A DNA stretch of 64,000 bases from an uncultured Candidatus Melainabacteria bacterium (GCA_934691935.1 CAKUTH010000002.1:62001-126000), one strand, 5' to 3'; shown: positions 31,677 to 41,045, counted from the first letter of the stretch. The notes: a model not told the origin generated them from the letters alone. Program-made: numbers and translations.

Positions 31677-33359
31677 TTATTTATTTGTATTCCCTGAATA
31701 GTAAAAATTAAACAAATCAGCTATATGTTTATTTGGACTATTTTCATCTGCTATAAAATCACAAATATCTTTCAAATTAAAGTGACTTAAAGTTTCTCTA
31801 TCATCTTCTTTTAATGAATTATGGTTTTCCGTCAAGAAAACTTTTACGATTTTATCAACAGAAATATTCAAAAACGCATCAACGAGCTTGCCGTCAAAAT
31901 GTTTATTTTTCCCGCTAACGAGAATATCAATAACGTTTTGAATAGGCATTTTATCACGATAGTGACGTTTTGACGTTATCGCATCGAAAACATCCGCAAC
32001 TGCAAGAATTCGTCCGCCATAAGGAATTTCTTCACCCTTCAAATGTCTGTAATATCCTGTTCCATCATATTTTTCGTGGTGCGAACAAGCAAATTCAGTA
32101 ATCTTTTTAAAATCATCAGACATGTGAATTTTTTCCAAAATATCGTGAGTTATATGCACATGCTCTTGAATATGTTTATATTCCTCGTCGGTTAGTTTGC
32201 CTTCTTTTTGCAAAACAGAATCTCTAATACCGATTTTACCAATATCGTGCAATATTGCTGATTTTTCAATAAGTTCTTTAAATTTTTCATCACAACCTAA
32301 TTCATCAGCCAAAAGCATTGAATAAAGTTTAACACGGCTTGAATGACCTGCCGTAATCTTATCACGTGCATCAATAGAGGTTGCAAGTGTATCAATAAAA
32401 CTTTCAAATAGAGTCTTTTGTTCTTTATAAAGTTCTTTTTGCTGTTCAAACAGTTGAGCATTTTCCAAAGCAATAGAGGCACTTCCGCCAATCGCTACCA
32501 ACAAATCTTCGTCGCCTTTAGTAAATACCCCGCCTTTTTTATTAAGCACTTGAAATGCACCAATAATCTCTTGATTATTGTTTTTTATCGGCATACATAA
32601 AATTGTTTTTGTTACATAACCTGTTTTTTTATCAATATCAGGGTTAAATCTGGAATCTTTGTATGCATCAGGAATATTCAAAGGCTCTCCAGTCTGAACA
32701 ACATAACCAGCAAGCCCTTTATCCGCAGGAAAACGAATTTCCTGACTATCCATTCCTAACGCAACTTTGCTCCAAAGCTCATTTTTTTCTTTGTCCAACA
32801 AAAATACTGTACATCTGTCAGCCTGAATTGCAATTTTTGTTTCTTCCGCGATAACTTTTAACAAAACATCAATATCGGTAACAGCCGTAATTGAACGTCC
32901 AATTTTTACAAGCGAAACCAAAGGATCACTTTTTATTGGCAAAGTAAAATCCATGTTGTTTCTAATTTGTTTTATTCTGGTTAAAACATAACCCATTATA
33001 GAAAACTCATCACCAGCACTTAATGCAATATTTTTAGCGTTTTCAAAATGTAAAAGCGCAACATCCTTATTCCCTTCACCAAAATCAACAGTACCTTGAG
33101 CATACTCATTAATTATTTTTGCCGTATCATTTTTAGAAAATTGAGCCATATATCTGGCGTCATTTAGGCATTTTAATGTTTCTAAAGCATTATTTTTGTC
33201 TTGCAAATATTTAGCCATCCCCAAAAGACTGAGTACAATAGAAACCCCGCCATCAGATTTTTCTTTCGCATTTTCAAACAAATCTACCGCTTCATCGTAA
33301 TTTTTATCCTCTAATAACGCTAAACCTTTTTTTATTGTATCCGAATCACACTTTATCAT
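31677..33359 (-). CDS. GAF/HD-GYP-type cyclic-di-GMP phosphodiesterase-like protein
   Basis: About 560 residues. An N-terminal helical TPR-like part (1-135; LLEDKNYDEAVDLFENA) precedes a GAF domain (about 145-310) and an HD-GYP domain (about 330-500): HSSRVKLYSMLLADELG, metal ligands HDIGKIG and HITHDILEKI, SHHEKYDGTGYYRHLKGEEIP. The GYP triplet is GYY. HD-GYP proteins hydrolyse cyclic di-GMP, opposing cyclases such as the one at 3739; activity is likely but not certain. The frame is open 23 codons further upstream, but ATG 33359 is favoured (start of the recognisable fold). First gene of the signalling operon running down to 28279. Confidence 0.88.
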   Translation of the reverse strand: MIKCDSDTIKKGLALLEDKNYDEAVDLFENAKEKSDGGVSIVLSLLGMAKYLQDKNNALETLKCLNDARYMAQFSKNDTAKIINEYAQGTVDFGEGNKDVALLHFENAKNIALSAGDEFSIMGYVLTRIKQIRNNMDFTLPIKSDPLVSLVKIGRSITAVTDIDVLLKVIAEETKIAIQADRCTVFLLDKEKNELWSKVALGMDSQEIRFPADKGLAGYVVQTGEPLNIPDAYKDSRFNPDIDKKTGYVTKTILCMPIKNNNQEIIGAFQVLNKKGGVFTKGDEDLLVAIGGSASIALENAQLFEQQKELYKEQKTLFESFIDTLATSIDARDKITAGHSSRVKLYSMLLADELGCDEKFKELIEKSAILHDIGKIGIRDSVLQKEGKLTDEEYKHIQEHVHITHDILEKIHMSDDFKKITEFACSHHEKYDGTGYYRHLKGEEIPYGGRILAVADVFDAITSKRHYRDKMPIQNVIDILVSGKNKHFDGKLVDAFLNISVDKIVKVFLTENHNSLKEDDRETLSHFNLKDICDFIADENSPNKHIADLFNFYYSGNTNK

Positions 33360-33451
33360 AATTTTCCCGTTTTGTATAAGTTTGCAACTGTATGTTTTTA
33401 TTGTACAATATTTTCGGTAATAATACAAATTTTTTTAAAAAAGGTTATGAT

Positions 33452-34138
33452 ATGAAGAAAATTACCATACTAATACCTGTTTACAACGAAGTAAACACTC
33501 TTGCTCAAATATTAGAAAAAGTTGAGCAAACCGATTTTTGTGGATTGGAAAAAGAAATAATTCTTATTGACGACTATTCTACAGACGGAACAAGAGATTT
33601 ATACAAAAATTATGATTATAAAGTTTTGTATCACGAATACAATCAAGGCAAAGGCGCAGCACTTAGGACAGGATTTAAGGAAGCAACTGGAGATATTATA
33701 GTAATTCAAGATGCCGATTTGGAATATGATCCTGCGGATTATGCGCCAATTGTACAAATGATTTTAGATGGCAAAGCAGATGTTTGCTACGGCTCAAGAT
33801 TTTTGGGCGGAAAACCTTCTCGCTCTTGCGTATTCCACCATCTTTTGGGAAACAAATTCTTGTCACTTTTAACAAATATTCTTTACGGTTCAACTTTGAC
33901 AGATATGGAAACTTGTTATAAGGCTTTCAAAGCTGAATTTATTAAAGGCATAGAAATAAAATCTAACAGATTTGATTTTGAACCAGAAATTACGGCAAAA
34001 GTTTTGAAAAGAGGAGCTAGATTATATGAAGTTCCTATTTCATACTATGGCAGAGAATTTTCAGAAGGCAAAAAAATCACTTGGCGCGACGGAGTTCACG
34101 CTATCATAGCTTTGATAAAATTTAGATTTACTGATTAA
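33452..34138 (+). CDS. Family 2 glycosyltransferase, DPM1-like
   Basis: 228 residues, close to the polyprenyl-phosphate glycosyltransferase (DPM1/DPG synthase) group: KKITILIPVYNEVNTLAQIL, IILIDDYSTDGTRDL, GKGAALRTGFKEATGDIIVIQDADLEYDP (metal-binding DAD), GSRFLGG, MET-CYKAF and KSNRFDFEPEITAKVL near the end. It probably charges undecaprenyl phosphate with a sugar for envelope glycan assembly. ATG 33452 is chosen at the family start, with AAGG 8-11 nt upstream; the 20 extra codons are mostly promoter region. Divergent from the HD-GYP gene. Confidence 0.9.
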   Translation: MKKITILIPVYNEVNTLAQILEKVEQTDFCGLEKEIILIDDYSTDGTRDLYKNYDYKVLYHEYNQGKGAALRTGFKEATGDIIVIQDADLEYDPADYAPIVQMILDGKADVCYGSRFLGGKPSRSCVFHHLLGNKFLSLLTNILYGSTLTDMETCYKAFKAEFIKGIEIKSNRFDFEPEITAKVLKRGARLYEVPISYYGREFSEGKKITWRDGVHAIIALIKFRFTD

Positions 34139-34161
34139 TATATTTTGAGAAAGGGGAAAAA

Positions 34162-34998
34162 ATGAAAAAATTTATTTTGTCATTAATGTTATCAACACTG
34201 ATTGCTATTCCCGCATTATCAGCGACTTGGAGTGCAGTTGATAGAGTTCCGACTGTAGGAAAACAAATTTTAACTAAAAACAGTTTGCCAACAAATACAA
34301 AATTTGTTGTAACAGAAACTGCAGTAACAAACAGCACATCAAATGCAAATAACGAGCTTTACATTCAAAAAACTGCTCTCGGATATGCTGGCAATGACAA
34401 CGAAGTCGCATCCGTAATTGCTCAAGAGCTTGGTGTAATAATCAATGCCAATGCTTCTAAAAAGAAATTTGTTTCTAATATCGCATCAGCACTTGCAGGA
34501 AGTATTACAGACGAAAGCGCTCAAAACAAAGCGTTGATTGTGAACGAATTAACAATGAACAGCATGTCTGAAAAAGACCAAATGGTAGCTGATGTAACTG
34601 GTACAGACTTAATGATTCAAGCTGGTTACAATCCGCTTGCAATGATTGTTGTTTTAGGCAAAATGCCTGGTTCTACAATGGACGTTTTAAAAAGTCAACC
34701 AAACAACTTTAAACGTACAATGTATATTTACGATTACTTGGCATACAACTATCCATCTAAAGTAAAGGCTGGTTATAACTGCAAAGAATACAAAAACTTC
34801 TTGGCATACATCCAACCAACAATTAACGAAAGAAATTCAAATAAAGCTAAATTAGCTAAATTCCAAAAAGAACAAGCTAAATTAAAAAAAGAAAGAGCAA
34901 AACAAATCGCAAAATACAAAGCTACAGGCGGTTTGAATGGATGGGATGCATCATATACTATTTTGAAAAACTTGTCTGAATCTTCAGAAACAAAATAG
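34162..34998 (+). CDS. Exported M48-peptidase-like protein lacking the zinc motif
   Basis: 278 residues with a signal peptide (MKKFILSLMLSTLIAIPALSA). The middle resembles M48 (BepA/HtpX-type) metallopeptidases: YIQKTALGYAGNDNEVASVIAQELGVIINAN aligns with the NELAxVLAHExGH helix, and MVADVTGTDLMIQAGYNPLAM aligns with the ExEADxxGxxLLxxAGYxPxAM helix. HExxH is replaced by QELGV and the downstream Glu is Asp in an altered context, so zinc proteolysis is unlikely: a pseudo-enzyme. The C-terminal 60 residues are a Lys-rich coiled coil. GAGAAAGGGG lies just upstream of the ATG. Confidence 0.7.
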   Translation: MKKFILSLMLSTLIAIPALSATWSAVDRVPTVGKQILTKNSLPTNTKFVVTETAVTNSTSNANNELYIQKTALGYAGNDNEVASVIAQELGVIINANASKKKFVSNIASALAGSITDESAQNKALIVNELTMNSMSEKDQMVADVTGTDLMIQAGYNPLAMIVVLGKMPGSTMDVLKSQPNNFKRTMYIYDYLAYNYPSKVKAGYNCKEYKNFLAYIQPTINERNSNKAKLAKFQKEQAKLKKERAKQIAKYKATGGLNGWDASYTILKNLSESSETK

Positions 34999-35021
34999 AA
35001 AAGTATTTTAATATCACAATG

Positions 35022-35045
35022 AACGGAGCTTACGCTCCGTTTTTT
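35022..35045 (+). terminator. Rho-independent terminator
   Basis: AACGGAGC (35022-35029) and GCTCCGTT (35034-35041) with a 4-nt loop, then TTTTT. The same stem is reused at 42303-42322. Confidence 0.85.
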
Positions 35046-35055
35046 GTTGCTGAAA

Positions 35056-35262
35056 AAAGGCACTAAGTTCGTTACATGAATGAGTAAGGGGAAGTAAGTA
35101 AAAAAAATTTTCCCTCGCCCCCTTAGGGAGAGGGAAAATTTTCTTACTAACTTACTTACGGACTTACTTCCTTACCCCGTAACGAACTTAACGTCCTAAC
35201 GACCTATCGTCTTAACGTCTTATTACCTTATTCACCTATTTCCTTATTACCTTAAATCTCCT
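35056..35262. repeat. Composite repeat region (octamer arrays around a palindrome)
   Basis: Order: GGCACTAAGTTCGTTACATG (array end with cap), GTAAG tetramers, a palindrome CCCTCGCCCCCTTAGGGAGAGGG (about 35112-35134) within AAAATTTT-like flanks, CTTACTAACTTACTTAC tetramers, then CCCCGTAACGAACTTAACG (cap) leading into CTTA/CCTA octamers with ACGT, ACGA, TCGT and finally TTAC/TTCA units. No gene. Confidence 0.8.
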
Positions 35263-36640
35263 ACTCCCCTTTAATCAATGTTCTCAAATTTTCCAAACCT
35301 TCCAAACTACCACTTTCAAAATAAATTCTCAAAAGTGGTTCTGTTCCGCTTGGACGAACAAGTATCCAGCTTTTATTGTCATCAAAATATAGTTTTACGC
35401 CGTCTTTGGTGTCTATATTTTTTACTTTAAAATCTCCGATTGATGTTTTATTTTTATATTCTTCTAAAACTGGTTTGATTTCTTCAACATTATCAAGACG
35501 TTTATCAATTCTATCGTTGTAAAATTTACAACCGACAAAATCATATAATTCTTTTTGAAGTTCAACAAGTGATTTATTTTCGTATGCCATGGCTTCAAGC
35601 ACCAAAAGGTTTGCGAGAATTCCGTCTTTTTCTGGAATATGTCCTTGAATACTCAAACCACCAGATTCTTCACCGCCGATAATCGGATTAAATTTACGCA
35701 TTGCTTCGCCCACATGTTTAAACCCAACTGCTGTTTCAACAACTTCAACATTCAATTTTTCTGCAATTTTATTAAGCAAAAGACTTGCGCCAACTGTTTT
35801 TACGAGTGAACCTGCATACCCTTTGTGTTTTTTTAAGTGTATTAAAAGTATCGCTATAATTTCGTTTGGAGAAACATATTCACCATTTTCATTAATAACT
35901 CCGAAACGATCAGCATCACCATCGTTTGCAAACCCTATAGAATTTGGAGTCGACTTAACTTTTGCAATAAGTTCACTCAAATATTTTGGTTTTGGCTCAG
36001 GCATTCCGCCCCCAAAATTTTTGTCGTGAAACATGTGCAAACTTTCAAACTTGATACCATGCCTGTCCAAAAGTTTATCAAAATACCCGATACTAGCTGA
36101 ATACAAACCATCAAAAATTATGTTTTTATCAAGTTTTTTAATAGCATTTATATCAACTAATTTTTCAATATGAGCAAAATAATCATAAGAAAAATTATAA
36201 TTTTCTACACTTCCTTTAAAGTTTGATTTGAAAGGCACATTCAGATTAAACATAAGTTCATCAGTAATTTCAGATGTTGCAGGCCCAGCATAATCAGGGA
36301 TAAATTTTATTCCCAAATATTCTGGCGGGTTATGAGATGCCGTAAACATCATTGCACAAGCATTTAAGTGTTTTGCATTGTACGCAAGCACAGGAGTTGG
36401 AATAATTTTATCAGAAATTAAAACCGTAAACCCGTATTCACTCAATTGGTTCGATGCTTGTTGCGCGAACTCCAATGCCATATTTCGAGGGTCATAGCCT
36501 ACAATAATTTTTTTATCCAACCCAAAGTTATCAAAAACATATTTGCCAATTGCTTTTGTAACCGTTTTTACATTTTCTTCGTTAAAATCTTTTCCTACAA
36601 CAGCTCTCCAACCGTCTGTTCCAAATTTAATATTACTCAT
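35261..36640 (-). CDS. Phosphoglucomutase/phosphomannomutase family protein
   Basis: 459 residues, an alpha-D-phosphohexomutase that interconverts hexose 1- and 6-phosphates through a phosphoserine. N-terminal KFGTDGWRAVVGKDF, catalytic TASHNP (about 99-104), metal loop DGDADRFG, sugar loop GEESGG, and the phosphate-binding RPSGTEPLLRIYFE at the C-terminus. The hexose specificity cannot be read from sequence. It would supply sugar-1-phosphates for the several glycosyltransferases in the window. GAGG lies 5 nt before the ATG. It converges on repeat DNA, whose last array touches the stop codon. Confidence 0.93.
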   Translation of the reverse strand: MSNIKFGTDGWRAVVGKDFNEENVKTVTKAIGKYVFDNFGLDKKIIVGYDPRNMALEFAQQASNQLSEYGFTVLISDKIIPTPVLAYNAKHLNACAMMFTASHNPPEYLGIKFIPDYAGPATSEITDELMFNLNVPFKSNFKGSVENYNFSYDYFAHIEKLVDINAIKKLDKNIIFDGLYSASIGYFDKLLDRHGIKFESLHMFHDKNFGGGMPEPKPKYLSELIAKVKSTPNSIGFANDGDADRFGVINENGEYVSPNEIIAILLIHLKKHKGYAGSLVKTVGASLLLNKIAEKLNVEVVETAVGFKHVGEAMRKFNPIIGGEESGGLSIQGHIPEKDGILANLLVLEAMAYENKSLVELQKELYDFVGCKFYNDRIDKRLDNVEEIKPVLEEYKNKTSIGDFKVKNIDTKDGVKLYFDDNKSWILVRPSGTEPLLRIYFESGSLEGLENLRTLIKGE

Positions 36641-36688
36641 ATTGCCTCACAATCAACTGTATGATATAATAAATAAGGAAGTTTATCA

Positions 36689-37549
36689 ATGCTTGATTTT
36701 AAAAATATTATTAGAATTGCATACCTTGGCCCAACAGCATCTTTCACGGAAATGGCGAAAGATGAATTTTGTGACAAATTGGGAATAAACGCATATCCAG
36801 AACCTTGTCAAACAATAAAACAGGTTATTGAATTTGCCAGCCAAAACCCAAATACTTTGGGGGTTTTGCCACTTGATAATTCTATACAAGGTACAGTAAG
36901 AGAAACTTTGGACAACCTTCTTTACTCCCAAAACTCAAATATGAAGATACTTTCGGAGTGTTTTATCCCTGCAAACTATTGTTTACTCTCAAAAACAACT
37001 GAGGTTTATTCAATTTACGGGATAATTTCTCCACCTGATTTACTTGCCAAATGCAGTAATTTTATAAAAGAAGAAATGCCATATAACCCCACTATTATTG
37101 AAGCCTCAAGCATGCCTGAAGCAGCACGCGAACTTCAAAACCACAATCTGACATACGCATCAATCGGAAACCATAAAACTGCAGAGATATTCAATTTGAA
37201 TGTTTTAAAAGAAAATATCAATGATGAACCGAGCATTACAAAATTTGTTCTCATAGGTGATTTTGATACCGAAGAAACAAACAATGATGCAACCTCAATA
37301 GCCTTCCGCACCGAAAACACCCCTGGGGCGTTACTTAAGGTTTTAAACATATTTATGCAAAATCATATAAATCTTTCGTATATCGCATCACATCACTCAA
37401 AAACTAATTTTGAAGAATATGTTTTTGTAGTAGAATTTGACGGACATATCAAAAATCCGCAAGTTGCCAAGACTCTTGAAGAAATAAAAGAATTTACGAC
37501 ATATATTAGAATTTTTGGGTCTTATCAAAAGAATCAATTTGTATTATAA
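36689..37549 (+). CDS. pheA: Prephenate dehydratase
   Basis: 286 residues, stand-alone prephenate dehydratase for phenylalanine synthesis. Catalytic part 1-195: AYLGPTASFTEMA, GVLPLDNSIQGTVRETLD, ASIGNHKTAEIFNL and DEPSITKFVLIG. The conserved TRF triplet is TKF here, a conservative Arg-to-Lys change at an important position. A regulatory ACT domain follows (about 205-280; ENTPGALLKVLNIFMQNHIN), where the usual ESRP is ASHHSK, so feedback sensing may differ. It starts after TATAAT and AAGGAAG. The promoter of the next gene overlaps its stop codon. Confidence 0.92.
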   Translation: MLDFKNIIRIAYLGPTASFTEMAKDEFCDKLGINAYPEPCQTIKQVIEFASQNPNTLGVLPLDNSIQGTVRETLDNLLYSQNSNMKILSECFIPANYCLLSKTTEVYSIYGIISPPDLLAKCSNFIKEEMPYNPTIIEASSMPEAARELQNHNLTYASIGNHKTAEIFNLNVLKENINDEPSITKFVLIGDFDTEETNNDATSIAFRTENTPGALLKVLNIFMQNHINLSYIASHHSKTNFEEYVFVVEFDGHIKNPQVAKTLEEIKEFTTYIRIFGSYQKNQFVL

Positions 37550-37550
37550 T
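37545..37550 (+). promoter_or_regulatory. -10 box, predicted leaderless (U32 peptidase gene)
   Basis: TATAAT overlaps the pheA stop codon and ends 7 nt before ATG 37558. Confidence 0.55.
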
Positions 37551-37557
37551 TTGCGAT

Positions 37558-39303
37558 ATGGAACGAATTGAACTTCTTGCACCTGCAAAAAACAAAGAAA
37601 CAGCAATCAAAGCAATTGAATATGGTGCTGATGCTGTCTATATCGGTGCGCCAAAATTTGGCGCTAGGCAAGCCGTTGGAAATTCATTACAAGACATAAA
37701 AGATGTTGTTGACTATGCGCATAAATTTTATGTAAAAGTTCATGTAACACTCAACACAATTTTAACAGACAATGAACTAGAACAGGCAAAAGAGCTTATT
37801 CAAAAACTTTATGAAATTGGAGTTGATGCAATTATCGTGCAAGATATGGGGATTTTGCAACTCGCAGTTGACGGCAAACTTCCGCCAATACCGCTCCATG
37901 CCAGCACCCAATGCGACAATAGAACTCTTGAAAAAGCAAAATTCTTTGACAATCTCGGAGTGTCACGCGTAATCCTTGCACGCGAACTCTCTCTTGCACA
38001 AATCAAAGAAATTTGCGCAAACTGTTCTGCCGAAATTGAAACATTTATCCACGGTGCTCTGTGCGTTTCATACAGCGGGCAATGTTATTTAAGCAACTAT
38101 ATCGGCGGACGTTCCGCAAATAGAGGCGAATGCGCACAACCTTGCAGAAAAAAATATTCACTTACAGACTCCAATGGCAACGTAATTGCAAAAGATAAAT
38201 ATTTATTGAGCTTGAAAGATTTCAATGGTTCAAAATATTTGCAAAAACTTATTGACGCGGGAGTTAAATCCTTCAAAATCGAAGGCAGACTGAAAAACGA
38301 AAATTACGTGAAAAATATCGTCGCATTTTACAGAACCGAAATAGACAAGTTTGCACAAAAAACCTCATCGGGCAAAGTATTCTTGGATTTTACCCCTGAC
38401 CCAAACAAAAGTTTTAACCGAGGTTTTACAGACTATTTTCTTGAAAAACGAAAAAATTGTTTTAACTTTGAAACTTCAAAAGCCGTTGGCGAATATTTAG
38501 GAAAAATAAAAAAAGTCGGCAAAGACTGGTTTGAATTGAACGCAAAAGTTGCCAAACAAGATGGATTATATTTCAACAACAACGGTTGCCTCGTAAATAA
38601 AATTGAAAACGGAAAAATTTATCCAAATAAAATGAACGGTATTACTGTTGGAACAGATGTTTTCAGAAATTACGATAACGAATTTGAAAAACAACTTACA
38701 AATTCAAAAACAAAACGCCGAATTTTGGTAAAATTTGAATGTAAAAAAGGAATATTATACGCAATCGACGAGGATAAAAATTCAGTCCAAATCACTTTGC
38801 AATCAAAAGAATTACCTAAAAATCCTGACAAAATGAAAGAAAATTTCATTTCACAACTCAAAAAAACTGGCGAAAGTGACTTTTTCACAACTGATGTAAT
38901 CGTTGATGAGAATTTACCTTTCATGCCAATTTCACAGATAAATGAACTGCGTCGAACAATTCTCGACAAACTAATGAATGAGCGTTTGAAAAATTATCAC
39001 AAAGAAATCCAAAAACCGCTAAAACATGTCAAATTTCCAAAGAATAAATTTGACTACAGAGCTAACGTACATAATCAAACCGCCAAAGAATTTTACAGCA
39101 ACTGCGGTTGTGAGGTTTGTGAAATGTCAGCAGAAAGCGGAACTAAACCAACAGAATTAATGCGGACAAAACATTGTCTAAAATTTGCATTCGATATGTG
39201 CAAATCACCCAAAACACTTTTCTTAACAGATGAATTTGGCAAGCGATATAAACTGGAATTTGATTGCAAAAATTGCGAAATGGTAATTAAAGAAGATAAA
39301 TAA
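37558..39303 (+). CDS. Peptidase U32 family protein (RlhA/YegQ-like)
   Basis: 581 residues. N-terminal U32 TIM-barrel-like domain: ELLAPAKNKETAIKAIEYGADAVYIG, then FIHGALCVSYSGQCYLSNYIGGRSANRGECAQPCRKKY with the four-cysteine cluster thought to bind iron-sulfur. A DUF3656-type middle region and a C-terminal segment with several more cysteines (NCGCEVCEMS, KNCEMVI) follow. E. coli members (RlhA, UbiU/V, TrhP) act in RNA or quinone hydroxylation, so an RNA-modification role (as RlhA on 23S rRNA) is more likely than proteolysis. It follows pheA by 8 bp, with its own promoter and a leaderless start. Confidence 0.88.
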   Translation: MERIELLAPAKNKETAIKAIEYGADAVYIGAPKFGARQAVGNSLQDIKDVVDYAHKFYVKVHVTLNTILTDNELEQAKELIQKLYEIGVDAIIVQDMGILQLAVDGKLPPIPLHASTQCDNRTLEKAKFFDNLGVSRVILARELSLAQIKEICANCSAEIETFIHGALCVSYSGQCYLSNYIGGRSANRGECAQPCRKKYSLTDSNGNVIAKDKYLLSLKDFNGSKYLQKLIDAGVKSFKIEGRLKNENYVKNIVAFYRTEIDKFAQKTSSGKVFLDFTPDPNKSFNRGFTDYFLEKRKNCFNFETSKAVGEYLGKIKKVGKDWFELNAKVAKQDGLYFNNNGCLVNKIENGKIYPNKMNGITVGTDVFRNYDNEFEKQLTNSKTKRRILVKFECKKGILYAIDEDKNSVQITLQSKELPKNPDKMKENFISQLKKTGESDFFTTDVIVDENLPFMPISQINELRRTILDKLMNERLKNYHKEIQKPLKHVKFPKNKFDYRANVHNQTAKEFYSNCGCEVCEMSAESGTKPTELMRTKHCLKFAFDMCKSPKTLFLTDEFGKRYKLEFDCKNCEMVIKEDK

Positions 39304-39315
39304 ATTTTGAAAACA

Positions 39316-39345
39316 AAAAGCCCTCTAAAAATAGAGAGCTTTTTT
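39316..39345. terminator. Bidirectional terminator
   Basis: AAAAGCCCTCT and AGAGAGCTTTT form a stem with one mismatch, flanked by A and T runs, between the convergent U32 and pfp genes. Confidence 0.8.
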
Positions 39346-39362
39346 GTTATATCAAACAATTT

Positions 39363-41045
39363 TTATGCATTAACTAATTGTTTTGATTTTTCCAACTGAA
39401 GTGTGCAAGTTGTTACATCACAAACACAAGATGGTCCGAAATATTGGATTGCTCCTGGGAATAAATATCTGTCATTCATTGCCCAATCTTCTCTGTTTTC
39501 TTCTAATTGTTTGAAAACAGGACCATCAAGTCTTACCAATGCTTTTTGAATAACTGGTTTCATTTCACCGTGACGTTTTTCCATATTCATCATCATTGTC
39601 AATGGAATACCGCCAGCAACCCATTCAGAAGCAGGTGCTGTCAAGTTTCTAACTGATGACAAATAACCTGTCAAACCAAAGCTAATCAATGCAAATGCGT
39701 TAAAGCCTAATGAATAGCAATAATCAGCATCAAAGTTTGATGGGAATGCACATCTGCCTTCGTAACCGAAGAAGTGAGATTGCGCGTTGAATTTACCAAT
39801 AAATTCACCTTGAGATTTCAATTCATCCAATTTTGTAGAAATCATTTCAATTAAAAGTTTTTCTGTTTCAATTTTAGAAACTTGAACATTTCCGTGTGGG
39901 TCACGGTCAGCAAGCAATTGACCTTTAATCAAAACAGGAAGTGATGCGTATACTTTTGCATTATTTTCTTCCAATCTGCTTTCTACAATATCAAATTTAT
40001 CACGAATTGTAGTTGCATTTACAAATTCTGAATCGCTTTCCAAAGATGCCATAATGTCATTTAAGTTTGCAATCATTGATTTCATTTCAGGAATAAATTC
40101 AATCAAACCTTCAGGAATTACTGCAATACCAAAGTTTTTACCGATATTTGCACGTTTAACAATAATATCGCACATATAATTGATAATGCTTTCCAAAGAC
40201 ATTTTCTTTTCTTCAACTTCTTCAGAAATCAAAGTGATGTTTGGTTGAGTTTGCAAAGCTGCTTCCAATGCTACGTGAGAAGCTGAACGACCCATAATTT
40301 TTACAAAGTGCCAATATTTTTTAGCAGAGTTTGCGTCACGTTCAATGTTTCCGATAAGTTCAGCATAAGTTTTTGTAGCTGTATCAAAACCGAAAGAAAT
40401 TTCGATTTGGTCGTTTTTCAAATCGCCGTCAATTGTTTTAGGACAACCAATAACTTGAATACCTGTATTATTTTTAACAAACCATTCTGCCAAAAGCGCA
40501 GCATTTGTATTTGAATCGTCACCACCGATAATTACAACAGCAGAAATATTTAATTTTTTACATACTGCAAGTGATTTTTCAAATTGTTCTTCTGTTTCAA
40601 GTTTAGTTCTGCCTGAACCAATAATATCGAAACCACCTGTGTTTCTATAAGCGTCAATAAATTTGTCATCAAATTCAACATATTTACCGTCAATAATACC
40701 TGATGGACCGCCTAAGAAACCGTACAATTTGTTAGCAGAATTTGCTTGTTTCAAAGCATCGTACAAACCTGCGATTACATTGTGTCCGCCAGGAGCTTGA
40801 CCACCTGAAAGAATAACACCAACATTTGTAACACCAGCTTCTTTAGACATTGAAGAATGTTTGAAAGTTACAGTCGGTTTTCCATAAGTGTTTTTAAATA
40901 ATTCTTGGATTTGTTCTTGATCTCTAACAGATTGAGTAGCAGAACCTTCAACCATTTCAAGGCTGTTAACACCAGCAGAAAGGCTTGAAGGAAGTTTAGG
41001 CTGATACTTTAATCTTTCAATTTGTAATGGTGAAAGTTTTTCCAT
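39363..41045 (-). CDS. pfp: Pyrophosphate-dependent 6-phosphofructokinase
   Basis: 560 residues, the long plant/spirochaete-type PPi-PFK that phosphorylates fructose-6-phosphate with pyrophosphate and is reversible. Donor site VGVILSGGQAPGGHNVI; GGDDSNTNA, where the second Asp marks PPi preference; catalytic PKTIDGDLKN with the diagnostic Lys; later IMGRSASHVALEAAL and GYEGRCAFPSNFDADYCYSLG. An energy-saving glycolysis typical of fermenters. AAGGAAGAAGAAA precedes ATG 41045. Monocistronic; the upstream 90 bp hold only the promoter region. Confidence 0.95.
   Translation of the reverse strand: MEKLSPLQIERLKYQPKLPSSLSAGVNSLEMVEGSATQSVRDQEQIQELFKNTYGKPTVTFKHSSMSKEAGVTNVGVILSGGQAPGGHNVIAGLYDALKQANSANKLYGFLGGPSGIIDGKYVEFDDKFIDAYRNTGGFDIIGSGRTKLETEEQFEKSLAVCKKLNISAVVIIGGDDSNTNAALLAEWFVKNNTGIQVIGCPKTIDGDLKNDQIEISFGFDTATKTYAELIGNIERDANSAKKYWHFVKIMGRSASHVALEAALQTQPNITLISEEVEEKKMSLESIINYMCDIIVKRANIGKNFGIAVIPEGLIEFIPEMKSMIANLNDIMASLESDSEFVNATTIRDKFDIVESRLEENNAKVYASLPVLIKGQLLADRDPHGNVQVSKIETEKLLIEMISTKLDELKSQGEFIGKFNAQSHFFGYEGRCAFPSNFDADYCYSLGFNAFALISFGLTGYLSSVRNLTAPASEWVAGGIPLTMMMNMEKRHGEMKPVIQKALVRLDGPVFKQLEENREDWAMNDRYLFPGAIQYFGPSCVCDVTTCTLQLEKSKQLVNA

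Noticed and set aside
34162..34998. Active M48 metallopeptidase
   Set aside because: HExxH is replaced by QELGV and no substitute metal site is seen.
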